Notes: generated from the letters alone by a model not told the origin. Numbered from the stretch's first letter, positions 7,993-16,662 are shown. The stretch: 64,000 nucleotides of DNA from Candidatus Desulfosporosinus nitrosoreducens (GCF_030954495.1 NZ_JAVHUW010000084.1:1-64000), one strand, 5' to 3'. Numbers and translations: made by a program.

Positions 7993-9210
7993 TTGAACCT
8001 TTTTGAAAGTATTAGGATTTCCGTCAGAGCTTTGAGAGCAAATAAACTAAGGTCGGCTCTGACAATGCTTGGGATGATTATCGGTGTAGCAGCGGTCATA
8101 GCTATGGTAGGTATCGGTAATGGAGCAACTGCACAAATAACATCTCAAATTCAAGGATTAGGTTCAAATCTTCTCACGGTTAGCCCGGGTCAATCTAACT
8201 CGGGTGGGGTTAAGGGGGGAGCGGGAAGTTTAACAACCTTGACTATTACGGATTTAGCTAAGATTCAAGTTGGAACGACCGTGAAAGCAGTAGCACCCTA
8301 TACAGATAATGACTATCAGGTGGTATATGGTGCAGGAAATACGCTAACCCAAATTAGTGGAACCAATGAGAGCTATCAAATTATTAAAAACGTTACCATA
8401 GCCAGCGGCCGATTCATTACCAAAGAAGATGTTGATAGAAATGCACGTGTTGCGGTACTCGGTCCTACCGTAGTTACAAATCTTATGGGAGATCCTGACG
8501 CCAATATCATTGGCAAAACGATCAAGATAAAAGGTGTGCCTTTTCAAGTAATCGGCGTGACAACCAGTACCGGGTCAACTGGTTTTATGAGTAGTGACGA
8601 TATGATTCTTGCTCCTATTACAACCGTTCAAGAGCGCTTAATTGGAAGAAAGACGTTGCGTAGTATTTTAATCTCAGCTACATCGGCAAATGAGATGCAA
8701 GCGGCACAAGATGAAATTACGCTGGATATGCGCAAAGCTCATAAGATAAAGGATGGCCAAGTAGATGATTTCTCGATTCAGAATCAAGCGGATGTGTTGG
8801 CTTCTATGCAAGGAGTCACTCAAACCCTAACAATGCTTCTTGGAGGAATTGCGGGGATTTCACTACTGGTCGGGGGAATTGGGATCATGAATATCATGCT
8901 TGTTTCAGTGACAGAACGAACTCGCGAGATTGGTATTCGGAAGGCTATCGGGGCTAAAAACAACGATATTCTGTTGCAATTTCTCATTGAGACAATCGTC
9001 ATAAGTATTTTGGGAGGTGGGATTGGTATTATTCTTGGTTCCGCTGGGTCTATTCTAATCGGGTCTGCTTTAAAGATGAGTACTAGTATTTCAATAACAT
9101 CAGTGTTAATAGCCTTTGGCTTTTCGGCCGTGATTGGTATTATTTTTGGAGTATTCCCAGCTCGAAAAGCCGCATCAATGGATCCAATTGATGCGCTAAG
9201 GTTCGAATAA
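7993..9210 (+). CDS. ABC transporter permease, MacB/FtsX type
   Basis: 405 aa. TM1 follows RALRANKLRSALTMLGMIIGVAAVI (residues about 14-38). A MacB_PCD-type extracytoplasmic domain spans about 40-265. Three C-terminal helices belong to the FtsX domain, including the conserved VTERTREIGIRKAIGAK loop (about 305-321) and a final PARKAASMDPIDALRFE. Such permeases export peptides, lipoproteins or antibiotics, or respond to envelope damage. GGAGGAG precedes TTG 7993, which is preferred over the TTG seven codons earlier. Oddly, no ATPase or MacA-like gene is next to it; the nearest ATPases are at 17.5 and 18.2 kb and are coupled to another permease. Confidence 0.87.
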   Translation: MNLFESIRISVRALRANKLRSALTMLGMIIGVAAVIAMVGIGNGATAQITSQIQGLGSNLLTVSPGQSNSGGVKGGAGSLTTLTITDLAKIQVGTTVKAVAPYTDNDYQVVYGAGNTLTQISGTNESYQIIKNVTIASGRFITKEDVDRNARVAVLGPTVVTNLMGDPDANIIGKTIKIKGVPFQVIGVTTSTGSTGFMSSDDMILAPITTVQERLIGRKTLRSILISATSANEMQAAQDEITLDMRKAHKIKDGQVDDFSIQNQADVLASMQGVTQTLTMLLGGIAGISLLVGGIGIMNIMLVSVTERTREIGIRKAIGAKNNDILLQFLIETIVISILGGGIGIILGSAGSILIGSALKMSTSISITSVLIAFGFSAVIGIIFGVFPARKAASMDPIDALRFE

Positions 9211-9345
9211 GTTGAGACGGCTTCGAACACGTCCTCTATTTCGCTTTTCTCGGCTATATTCAAATAAATTGCTTGTCCTATTTAACTGGCTCTTATCGGA
9301 AACGATGGGGGCCTTCCGTTTAGTAATAAAATTGTTGGGCAAATA

Positions 9346-9390
9346 ATAGAAAATGCAAGTCCCTAACGCTAAACGCTATTATGGGCTTGC
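9346..9390 (-). terminator. Terminator, minus strand
   Basis: GCAAGTCC/GGGCTTGC arms (9355-9362, 9383-9390, one G·T) followed on the minus strand by ATTTTC. It lies 170 bp beyond the PAP2 gene stop. The rest of 9211-9558 holds nothing recognisable. Confidence 0.45.
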
Positions 9391-9558
9391 ACAGTTTGAT
9401 TATGGAATTAGGGTTGTCAAGACTTAGTTGGATATAAAAAAGTTAAGAGTTTTTTCAATACCTTTTGGATAATTCGAATATATGGTTTTAGCATTAATTA
9501 ATTGTCCTTTGAACCAGGCCAGATTCAAAGGGCTTCATTATTTCTCTTGGTTTCATTA

Positions 9559-10155
9559 CTACTTTGAATCATTATGTTCACTTATTCCATAATGGAATAA
9601 GCGAAGTCCAAAATCTGTGAGTGGCTGAAAGAAGGAACTAAACTTCCAAAGTAATCGTCCGCAGAGCGTACCAATAATAATTCCGGCAATGACATCGGTC
9701 GGCCAGTGTACTCCCACATATAGGCGGCCGATGGCGTTAAGTACTGCTAAGATAGTAAAACTGATCGTAATCCATTTAGGGGCTTTTCCCCAGGATGCTG
9801 CAGCAAATCCAAAGCTCCCGGTTGTATGATCGCTTGGAAATGAAGCATCCGCAGTATGGGGAATAAGCTGAGTGAACGTACCCTTAGGAAGTACAGTAAA
9901 AGGGCGTGGCCGGAAGTAGAGGTGTGATAGAAGGATGTTGATGATTAGCCCTAACACACCGGACAATCCCATAATGAGCAGGGCATGCCGCTGCCTGGCT
10001 TCAGACTTTGGCAGGGTAAACCAGGCAATAATAAATAGAATAATATAAACTTCGAGAGAGTATTGGGCGAAAAAGGGAAAGATCCTGTCAAGCAGCACAT
10101 GATGACCGGCAAATTGGTTAAACATATGGTATCCCTGAAGGTCAAACGAGTTCAT
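9559..10155 (-). CDS. PAP2-family phosphatase, BcrC-like undecaprenyl-diphosphatase
   Basis: 198 aa with about six membrane helices. All three phosphatase motifs are present: LYFRPRPF (motif 1 end), the catalytic SFPSDH (motif 2), and GRLYVGVHWPTD (motif 3). The 'PSDH' form and length match BcrC/YwoA-type undecaprenyl pyrophosphate phosphatases, which recycle the lipid carrier for wall synthesis and give bacitracin tolerance. The exact substrate is an inference. AAGGAGG precedes the ATG. The neighbours are envelope genes, including a BcrA-type ABC exporter at 22.7-24.2 kb. Confidence 0.85.
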   Translation of the reverse strand: MNSFDLQGYHMFNQFAGHHVLLDRIFPFFAQYSLEVYIILFIIAWFTLPKSEARQRHALLIMGLSGVLGLIINILLSHLYFRPRPFTVLPKGTFTQLIPHTADASFPSDHTTGSFGFAAASWGKAPKWITISFTILAVLNAIGRLYVGVHWPTDVIAGIIIGTLCGRLLWKFSSFFQPLTDFGLRLFHYGISEHNDSK

Positions 10156-10362
10156 ATACGGGGTCCTCCTTAAAATAAGTTACAAGTGTCTAGGTAGTTT
10201 CTTTGCCAAAGGAAAATATCGGTTTTTAGTACAGATAAGATGATACAATATAAACCTTTATTTTGCCTTAAAATTATTAAATTTTTTTTATTTATAACTG
10301 GTTAGATTTTAACCAGTAAGCTTTGCTATTAACCCTAACTGCTTATTATTTTCTTAGGATAG

Positions 10363-10387
10363 AGAGCCGTGAATGTGGCTCTTTTTT
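10363..10387 (+). terminator. Orphan terminator between divergent genes
   Basis: AGAGCC, 8-nt loop, GGCTCT, then a run of T. It points + but has no + gene upstream; the closest is the divergent PAP2 gene. The upstream stretch (10156-10362) also has an ACTGGTTA/TAACCAGT inverted repeat at 10297-10317. A short RNA or an attenuator in a long leader are possible explanations. Confidence 0.6.
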
Positions 10388-10410
10388 GTGTTCAACAATT
10401 TTCGCTATTT

Positions 10411-10442
10411 TTCATCTTGCTTTAATCTTTGAATGGTAAAAT
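10411..10442 (+). promoter_or_regulatory. Shared envelope-regulon box upstream of the glycosidase gene
   Basis: TTCATCTTGCTTTAATC at 10411-10427 contains TTCATC and TTAATC 11 bp apart, followed by a TAAAAT -10-like element (10437-10442). The same 17 bp occur without mismatch at 16748-16764 in front of the lipoprotein gene. Confidence 0.5.
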
Positions 10443-10506
10443 AGCATAGCCTTGGGGTCTAAGCTTTACCAAGTGATTTAGTTAGAAAAGGAGAAGAAGA
10501 GATTTC

Positions 10507-11472
10507 ATGAAAAGCAAGCGCAGAATTCGATTGAAAGCTATGATAGCGTTTTTAGCCTATAATATTATCCTTGTTGGATTGCTTGCTCCTTTTGTGTTGT
10601 TCTGGGGCCCTTTTCAGGCGCTCAAAACAATGGCGGTTGGCTCAGTTTATACCTCACGCCATCCTCAGGTTGTCAAGGCTTTTCTTTCCCAGACAGAAAT
10701 AGACAGGATTATGAACCTTAATAATTCTCAAGGAGTAAATAACGGTGGAACGATTGGGCGTAAAAAGGTGATGGCTGATACAGGTTCAGGTATTACTATC
10801 GAAGATATTCAAGGGCCAAATTTCAAAGGGAAAGTGATGCTGATCAAGGACCCCCAACGAATAAAAGTGGCAGTTACTAAAGAAATTGGGATAACGGGAG
10901 AGAGGGTCAGCGATCTTGTCAAAGACACGGGAGCGGTTGCCGGCATTAATGCAGGTGGGTTCTATGATCCAAATGGTAAAGGTAACGGAGCATTTCCGGA
11001 CGGTTTAACAGTGCACGGTGGAAACATAGTCCACAATAACGTGGGCAATAAGCCTGTTAATATTGTGGGGTTTAATGATCAAGGGAAATTAATTGTCGGC
11101 AATATGGCAGCTACTCAAATATCAGAGAAACATATCCTTGAAGCTGTTACCTTTGGCCCCAATCTTATAGTAGGTGGAAAACCCATTATTTCGGGGGACG
11201 GTGGCTGGGGGATTGCACCTCGTACGGGAATCGGACAAATGGCTGATGGAACTGTTATTTTTGTGGTTATTGATGGCCGACAACCGACTTGGAGTCTGGG
11301 AGCAACCTTGCGTGACCTCATGAATGTCTTCGCTAATTATCATGCTGTAACTGCAGTCAATCTAGATGGTGGTTCTTCGTCAGAACTTGTCTATAATGGC
11401 CAAGTAGCGAACAAGCTTTGGGATATTTTTGGCGAGCGCTATATTCCTACTGCTTTTATCGTTACCCCATAG
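10507..11472 (+). CDS. Phosphodiester glycosidase family (NAGPA/DUF2233) exported protein
   Basis: 321 aa. A single N-terminal signal-anchor helix (residues about 11-36) precedes a NAGPA-type catalytic domain (about 95-320) with its hallmarks GINAGGFYD, FPDGLTVHGG, GPNLIVGG, RTGIGQ and the C-terminal VNLDGGSSSELVY. In the family this fold hydrolyses phosphodiester-linked sugars; bacterial members are often linked to exopolysaccharide or wall teichoic acid-like polymers. AAAAGGAGAAG precedes the ATG. It is followed at 53 bp by a second exported protein, probably in the same transcript. A regulon box lies about 80 bp upstream. Confidence 0.87.
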   Translation: MKSKRRIRLKAMIAFLAYNIILVGLLAPFVLFWGPFQALKTMAVGSVYTSRHPQVVKAFLSQTEIDRIMNLNNSQGVNNGGTIGRKKVMADTGSGITIEDIQGPNFKGKVMLIKDPQRIKVAVTKEIGITGERVSDLVKDTGAVAGINAGGFYDPNGKGNGAFPDGLTVHGGNIVHNNVGNKPVNIVGFNDQGKLIVGNMAATQISEKHILEAVTFGPNLIVGGKPIISGDGGWGIAPRTGIGQMADGTVIFVVIDGRQPTWSLGATLRDLMNVFANYHAVTAVNLDGGSSSELVYNGQVANKLWDIFGERYIPTAFIVTP

Positions 11473-11525
11473 GCTATGTAGTTATCTTAAGTTTTCAGGA
11501 AGGTTTGAAAAAGGAGAAATCTGGT

Positions 11526-12800
11526 ATGAGGAAGAAATTACGTATCGCTTTCGTTTGGACATTGATCTCAGTACTTTTGCAATATGGAGGTTACTGCATT
11601 CTAAATAACCAAGTTCAAAAAGTTATATCCCCTCCGCCTGCGTCCGGCATTCCACTGATTACGACCCAGCTCAAAGCCAATATCCCTGACATTGAGCTTT
11701 CAGATGTCAAAATTTCTTACGCTAAAGACTACTTGGCTTATGAGGAAAATGGTACCTTGAAAGTTTTTAATCTTAAAAAGAACAAAATAGTTTTTCAAAA
11801 AGCGCCGCCCTCCGCCAGTGATAAAAGTTTAGGTGTACTTACGTACCAATGGTTGCCGGACCGCAATACATTACTGTATTTTTATGCCAGGAAAAATCCC
11901 GATCCAGTTAGCTATGTTACTGTTTATCCTCCTAAAACTACGATTCAGGTACCGTCATCAGCTTATGGTTCAGCTCCGGTACCACCGAAAACAGAAGATC
12001 CCAATCAAAAAATTTTGCACGAAGTTTCAAAAACAGTGACTAAGGAGGTAACTGCAGCGCCTCATCTTGAAAGGCGGTATGGGAATGCGCAAATCACAGA
12101 GCTCTACTCCCTGGATCTTCCCAATAGTAACGAAAATGCTGCTCCTGACGATCGGTTTAATCAAACAATTGATGCCTTTCCGGCAAGGGGCAAAATTAAA
12201 AACTTGGTTGTTTCCACGTCCACCAATTTGATATACCTCACTGTAAAAGATGCTTCTAGAGAATTGCTATTAGAAATAGATGTGATGAAAAACGTTCGAA
12301 CTCTAAGCCAGTCGGGGGAGACGATTGACAATATGGCTGCCTCGGATCGTTATGGAACTCTTTTTCTGGACAGTAGAGAAAGTGGTGCCCGTCGGATCAT
12401 CGCTTTAGATAGCGCAAAGCGTCCGATCATTTCCGAAAATAGTAATGATGGAATATTGGGTATTAAAGATGGAAAAGTGTATATTGGGGAGATACAAAAT
12501 AACCAACTTATAAAAATTAAAACAACATCCGATCTTATCCATATGAGGAATAACCCTTCACTGGCGACCGAGTGGGAAGGTGCGATTCCATTTAACAACA
12601 GCTCGTGTGCGGTGATTGGCACTAAAGGACAAGTGATCGTTTATGATCAGCAGAAAGCCTATATTGATACAGCGGGCCATCTGACAGAGGTTCAATTACA
12701 CGGGGATGAGAATTACATCTCTGATGATGGCTCTGAGCTCATTCGACTCACAAAGCAAAGAACATCCACTTTAGTAGAGGTACAACCACTCCAGTACTAA
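11526..12800 (+). CDS. Exported protein of unknown function, beta-propeller-like
   Basis: 424 aa. One N-terminal membrane anchor (residues about 8-26), then an extracytoplasmic region rich in short beta strands with recurring patterns of the LVVSTSTNLIYLTV, GTLFLDSRES and DGKVYIGEI kind, suggestive of WD/PQQ-type propeller blades, and a proline-rich segment at about 130-160. I do not recognise a named family. The open frame starts 36 codons earlier inside the preceding gene, but AAAGGAG fits the ATG at 11526. It is very probably co-transcribed with the phosphodiester glycosidase and closed by a strong terminator. Confidence 0.75.
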   Translation: MRKKLRIAFVWTLISVLLQYGGYCILNNQVQKVISPPPASGIPLITTQLKANIPDIELSDVKISYAKDYLAYEENGTLKVFNLKKNKIVFQKAPPSASDKSLGVLTYQWLPDRNTLLYFYARKNPDPVSYVTVYPPKTTIQVPSSAYGSAPVPPKTEDPNQKILHEVSKTVTKEVTAAPHLERRYGNAQITELYSLDLPNSNENAAPDDRFNQTIDAFPARGKIKNLVVSTSTNLIYLTVKDASRELLLEIDVMKNVRTLSQSGETIDNMAASDRYGTLFLDSRESGARRIIALDSAKRPIISENSNDGILGIKDGKVYIGEIQNNQLIKIKTTSDLIHMRNNPSLATEWEGAIPFNNSSCAVIGTKGQVIVYDQQKAYIDTAGHLTEVQLHGDENYISDDGSELIRLTKQRTSTLVEVQPLQY

Positions 12801-12808
12801 GAGTCATA

Positions 12809-12838
12809 GAGCCAGCGAAAACTTCTTCGCTGGCTTTT
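12809..12838 (+). terminator. Rho-independent terminator
   Basis: AGCCAGCGAA (12810-12819), loop, TTCGCTGGCT (12826-12835), TTTT. It ends the glycosidase/propeller transcript. Confidence 0.88.
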
Positions 12839-12846
12839 AATGATGG

Positions 12847-12879
12847 TTTAATCTTCTTTTAATGTTAAAGCGCTAAGAT
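12847..12879 (+). promoter_or_regulatory. TTTAAT direct repeats, 11-bp spacing, plus -10
   Basis: TTTAAT at 12847-12852 and 12858-12863 (exactly 11 bp apart), followed by GTTAAAG and TAAGAT (12874-12879) as a -10. It lies directly in front of the 66-aa gene and two genes before the response regulator, the likely binder. Confidence 0.5.
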
Positions 12880-12903
12880 AAGCTTAGAAAGGAGATGAAT
12901 TAC

Positions 12904-13104
12904 ATGATTGCATCAATCGGAAGTAACCATATGTTATCCAAAATGACATTGGTGAACCAAAATGTCATGGCCAAAAAGGGCACGAGTGAAGAAGCAAAGG
13001 AAAGTATGAGTGAGAAGATAGCTGAAACTCAGTCCTTATCAGCTAAAGCGACAAAAATTAAGAATCCAACATATCTAGGAAACAAGATTGACCGTCTAGC
13101 TTAA
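12904..13104 (+). CDS. Small protein of unknown function
   Basis: 66 aa, hydrophilic, Lys/Ser-rich, predicted mostly helical, without Cys, signal peptide or membrane helix. AGAAAGGAG is correctly spaced for ATG 12904; an ATG three codons earlier is too close to it. It sits immediately before the two-component system and behind a promoter with 11-bp-spaced boxes, so it may be a regulated target or modulator of that system (inference). No family recognised. A poly-G tract and a hairpin separate it from the response regulator. Confidence 0.6.
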   Translation: MIASIGSNHMLSKMTLVNQNVMAKKGTSEEAKESMSEKIAETQSLSAKATKIKNPTYLGNKIDRLA

Positions 13105-13114
13105 CTCAGTACGC

Positions 13115-13155
13115 GGGGGGGGGGTTCAGAGCCGCATCATTATGTGCTCTGAACC
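13115..13155 (+). terminator. Poly-G(10) tract merging into a perfect hairpin
   Basis: Ten G at 13115-13124 run into GGTTCAGAGC (13123-13132), which pairs perfectly with GCTCTGAACC (13146-13155), followed by TTTG. This may be a terminator or attenuator between the small gene and the response regulator. The homopolymer could vary in length by slippage. Confidence 0.55.
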
Positions 13156-13225
13156 TTTGACCAGAGGAGCGAGAAGAGTTCGGGACAACATTTACAATCG
13201 AGATAGTCCACGAAGGAGGAATTAT

Positions 13226-13924
13226 GTGAAGATGCCGGAAACAGAGCTCGATATATTATTGATTGAAGACGACCATGCTATTGCCAAAGTAATAGCCTTG
13301 GAATTAGGACATCAGGGACATCGGGTTGCGCTTGCCGCTGATGGTAGGACGGGGCTGGATTTGGCCTTAGCGCAGGAGTGGAACGTGATTCTCTTAGATC
13401 TTATGCTGCCTTTTCTCAATGGTTATGAAATTTGCAAACAAATTCGCACCCGCAAGGATATCCCGATTCTGCTTCTGACCGCCAAAGACGAAGTTCAGGA
13501 TAAAGTCTTTGGCTTGGATCTTGGTGCGGACGATTATTTAACAAAGCCGTTTGCTATGGATGAATTAATGGCTCGGATTCGTGCGGTATTACGACGTAAA
13601 AATCCCCCGGTTAAAAATTCAGGACATTTAAAGTTCCGGGAACTTGAACTAAATACTCAGGCCTATCAAGTCTATTTTAAAGGTGAGGAAGTAAGTTTAA
13701 CCAAAAAAGAATTTGAATTGTTGACATTGTTCTTAGAGCATCCGAACCGTGTTCTATCGAGAGAGCATATTTTGGAAAATGTCTGGGGTTTCGATTATTA
13801 TGGGGAATCAAATGCTGTAGACGTTTACGTTCGTTTTTTACGTGGCAAAATTGATGATCGCTTTCAAGTACATTATTTCCATACAGTTAGGGGAGTCGGC
13901 TATGTCTTGCGCGCCGAAGACTAA
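13226..13924 (+). CDS. OmpR/PhoB-family response regulator
   Basis: 232 aa. The receiver domain (about 8-122) has the acidic pair in LLIEDD, phospho-acceptor D58 in VILLDLMLP, the conserved Thr/Ser and Lys regions (LLLTAKD; DYLTKPF), and a C-terminal winged-helix DNA-binding domain (about 135-230, ELLTLFLEHPNRVLSREHI; VDVYVRFLRGKI; TVRGVGYVL). AAGGAGG is spaced for GTG 13226; an ATG two codons later is possible. The stop overlaps the start of the histidine kinase gene by 23 bp, so the two are translationally coupled. OmpR-type proteins bind direct repeats with 11-bp spacing, which recur in this neighbourhood. Confidence 0.93.
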   Translation: MKMPETELDILLIEDDHAIAKVIALELGHQGHRVALAADGRTGLDLALAQEWNVILLDLMLPFLNGYEICKQIRTRKDIPILLLTAKDEVQDKVFGLDLGADDYLTKPFAMDELMARIRAVLRRKNPPVKNSGHLKFRELELNTQAYQVYFKGEEVSLTKKEFELLTLFLEHPNRVLSREHILENVWGFDYYGESNAVDVYVRFLRGKIDDRFQVHYFHTVRGVGYVLRAED

Positions 13925-15314
13925 GCTGATTGGGAAGCTGCGTTTCCCCCAAATTAAATGGGGTCTAGCCTGGAAAATTACTCTTTGGTATATTTTGCTG
14001 CTTCTTTTGACGGTGCTCATTCTTTCGACTATCACGTATTGGGGTAATAGCCAAGATTTACATAAAGAAAAGCAACAAGTCCTTGAGAGTACTGTTACTC
14101 GTGTCCTTGGCTCGCTGGATGATCAGATGGAAGGGCAGGCAGTGAATATTCATGATCCTGAGGTTTTAAATGACGATGTACCTAAAGGTGTAACCATACA
14201 ATTAACTTCTTTGCAGGGGAATGTATTACAAAAGAAAGGTAATGTCAACGTTTTGCTTCCGATCGAACAACAGACAGGTCCTGAAATTCGCAATTTTAAT
14301 GGCAAAGATGTCTATTATATGGCTCGACCAATCATGTTTGGCGGGAAACAAATAGGTACGCTTCAAGGTGCGGCAGATTTGGAAGATATAGAGCTGGCCC
14401 AAACCGTGCTCTTACGCCAATTGCTATGGCTGGGTGGATCAGCTTCGTTGTTGGCTTCTATCGGAGGATTAATTTTATCTCGTAAAGTGCTTGCGCCTTT
14501 AGAAGAGTTGAATCGGGAAATTTCCCTGTTAACAGCCAATGATCTTAACCGACGTCTTTCCTTGCGGGGAAATAAGGATGAACTCGATCTAATAGGCCAA
14601 AATTTCAATCATATGTTGCAAAGGTTGGAAACTTCTTTTCAGCAGCAAAAGCAATTTGTGGCAGACGCTTCCCATGAACTTCGAACTCCTTTGATGGTTA
14701 TTCGCGGGCATGCAGATATTTTGCAACGCTGGGGAGCTGAAGATCCTGCCGTTGTGCGTGACTCAGCAACAGCTATGGTTGAAGAAACAAAGATGATGAC
14801 GAAATTAGTGGAAAATCTGTTGACCTTGGCTCGGGAGGAGTTGCATTTAACCTTGGTTTCTCTTAATTTGAGCGAGCTCATTATTGAAAGCGCCAGGGGT
14901 CTGCCCTTTCTTTGCTCGTTCGTGGTTAAATATGATCTGCTTCCAGATATCGAGTTAAAGGGGGATGCTCTCTACCTTAAACAACTTATCAGAATCATCC
15001 TGGAAAATGCCGGAAAATATGTGCCATCAGGCGGGATAATCCGGATATTTTTACAGAAAGCCGAGGATAAAGTAAGAATTATTATCGAAGATAATGGTCC
15101 CGGTTTTCCACCTGATGCTCTGGAATTGATTTTTGACCGATTTTACCGGGTTGATGAGGCTCGTTCGCGTAAAATACCGGGACATGGTCTCGGGCTGAGT
15201 ATTGCCAAGAGAATCGTTCACGCTCACGGGGGAGGAATTTGGGCGGAAAACTTAGAACCGCATGGGGCCCGGTTTTGCATAGAACTTCCCTGTAACAATG
15301 TTATTGAAGTTTAA
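13902..15314 (+). CDS. Sensor histidine kinase (EnvZ/PhoR class)
   Basis: 470 aa. TM1 at about 24-47, an extracytoplasmic sensor loop of about 115 residues, TM2 at about 165-188 (LLWLGGSASLLASIGGLIL), HAMP at about 190-240, a dimerisation domain with phospho-acceptor H258 in VADASHELRTPL, and an ATPase domain with the N box (ENAGKYV), G1 (DNGPGFPPD) and G2 (GHGLGLSIAKRI). The start ATG (13902) lies within the response-regulator gene behind GGGGAG. The large extracytoplasmic domain and envelope-related neighbours suggest sensing of wall or membrane stress (inference). Confidence 0.93.
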   Translation: MSCAPKTKLIGKLRFPQIKWGLAWKITLWYILLLLLTVLILSTITYWGNSQDLHKEKQQVLESTVTRVLGSLDDQMEGQAVNIHDPEVLNDDVPKGVTIQLTSLQGNVLQKKGNVNVLLPIEQQTGPEIRNFNGKDVYYMARPIMFGGKQIGTLQGAADLEDIELAQTVLLRQLLWLGGSASLLASIGGLILSRKVLAPLEELNREISLLTANDLNRRLSLRGNKDELDLIGQNFNHMLQRLETSFQQQKQFVADASHELRTPLMVIRGHADILQRWGAEDPAVVRDSATAMVEETKMMTKLVENLLTLAREELHLTLVSLNLSELIIESARGLPFLCSFVVKYDLLPDIELKGDALYLKQLIRIILENAGKYVPSGGIIRIFLQKAEDKVRIIIEDNGPGFPPDALELIFDRFYRVDEARSRKIPGHGLGLSIAKRIVHAHGGGIWAENLEPHGARFCIELPCNNVIEV

Positions 15315-15375
15315 GCTGTTTCTATTTCACGATACATGTCTTTTGGCATCATGCAGGCTCGGAAAGGAGCACTTT

Positions 15376-16662
15376 ATGTCTTCAGGTATATTGATTCACC
15401 ACGTCATTCAATATGGTTATGTAGGTCTTTATGTTATTCTTTTGCTTTCTATTTTAGGAATACCGCTTCCTGATGAATTTCTATTGACCTATGTGGGCTT
15501 CTTAAGTTTTTCGGGTCAACTAAATCCGATTTTATCGATATTGGCGTCAGCTTTGGGAAGCATCACGGGAATTACATTAGCTTATATTTTAGGTCTCCTT
15601 TTCGAAGCCAAGGTTTTAAGCTATCTAAAAAAACATGCTGGTGGTAAACGGCTGGAAAAGGTCTTGAATTGGTATCACAGGCATGGCGGAAAGCTTTTAA
15701 CAGTTGGTTATTTTATACCCGGAGTTCGTCACCTTTCGGGCTATATAGCAGGATTAAGCCGTTTAGAGTACAGAAATTTTGCTTTTTTTTCTTATATAGG
15801 GGCTCTCTTATGGACAACTCTCTTTATTGTATTGGGTAGGAGCTTGGGAAGCGGTTGGAAACTGATTCTTCGCATCCTTCATCGCTATTCACTTTTACTC
15901 GGGGTCATTGGGGTAGTGATTTTTTTAGGCTTTTATCTCACATACAAGAATCATGAGCGCTGGGGAGCCTGGCTAACTGACATAGCTAGGCGTTTATCAG
16001 ATCGGTATATGTCATTAGGTAAGCGGCGTCTGCTGTCAGCAGTTGGAGGGGGTATTTTTCTAACTCTTTTCATCCTTCTTATGAGTTTGATTCAGGATTT
16101 TGTTTCTCACGATGTAGCGGAATTTGACGAATTTGTAGCTTCGTGGTTAAAGTTTATCTCCCCGCCATGGATTATCCGTTTAATGCAGCATATCAATGCC
16201 TTGGGAACCTACGTGGTGATTTTTGGTGTCTATTTAATTTCAGTTGTGATTTTAGGGCGCGTTACTAAGCGATGGGCCCATATCCTGCCTTTGACATTGG
16301 CATGGGGAGGCGGGGCTATTATTGATCATCTTTTCCGCTTTGTTTTTCGTGGAGAAAATATTAACGTTTTCGAAAACATAGTTCCTTTCCAAGTTCCAAA
16401 TACGGGATTTTTACTCGCAGGTCTATCATTTTATGCGGTTCTAGGTTACATCATTGGCCGTGAAAGTCCACGGTTAATCCAATTGCTTCTTTTAGTGGGA
16501 GAATTATTACTGATGACACTGTTAGGACTAAGTCTTATATTTCTGCAGATTCATACTCCTAGCGCAGTAGTTACAGCTTTAACGGTTGGTTGCTTGTGGG
16601 CTCTGGTTTGCGTCTTTCTGTATGAGTTTAATCTTTTTCGGCATAAGGGTGGCTGTCGATAA
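15376..16662 (+). CDS. DedA-PAP2-like membrane fusion protein
   Basis: 428 aa. Residues about 1-200 form a DedA/SNARE-associated domain (early LGIPLPDEF, a central PGVRHLSGYIAG motif with the conserved Arg), a family implicated in undecaprenyl-phosphate or phospholipid flipping. Residues about 225-425 have the six-helix outline of a PAP2 phosphatase, but the catalytic motifs are degenerate: the KxxxxxxRP region reads RFVFRGENINVF, 'PSGH' reads PNTG, and the last motif is QIHTPSAVV with the Asp replaced by Ala. The second half is probably not an active phosphatase. AAAGGAG supports ATG 15376. It follows the two-component system by 61 bp, likely in the same operon. Confidence 0.85.
   Translation: MSSGILIHHVIQYGYVGLYVILLLSILGIPLPDEFLLTYVGFLSFSGQLNPILSILASALGSITGITLAYILGLLFEAKVLSYLKKHAGGKRLEKVLNWYHRHGGKLLTVGYFIPGVRHLSGYIAGLSRLEYRNFAFFSYIGALLWTTLFIVLGRSLGSGWKLILRILHRYSLLLGVIGVVIFLGFYLTYKNHERWGAWLTDIARRLSDRYMSLGKRRLLSAVGGGIFLTLFILLMSLIQDFVSHDVAEFDEFVASWLKFISPPWIIRLMQHINALGTYVVIFGVYLISVVILGRVTKRWAHILPLTLAWGGGAIIDHLFRFVFRGENINVFENIVPFQVPNTGFLLAGLSFYAVLGYIIGRESPRLIQLLLLVGELLLMTLLGLSLIFLQIHTPSAVVTALTVGCLWALVCVFLYEFNLFRHKGGCR

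Noticed and set aside
9211..9263. Minus-strand frame 8820-9263 extending past the FtsX-like gene
   Set aside because: Antisense shadow of the permease C-terminus, Ile/Pro-rich, no ribosome site.
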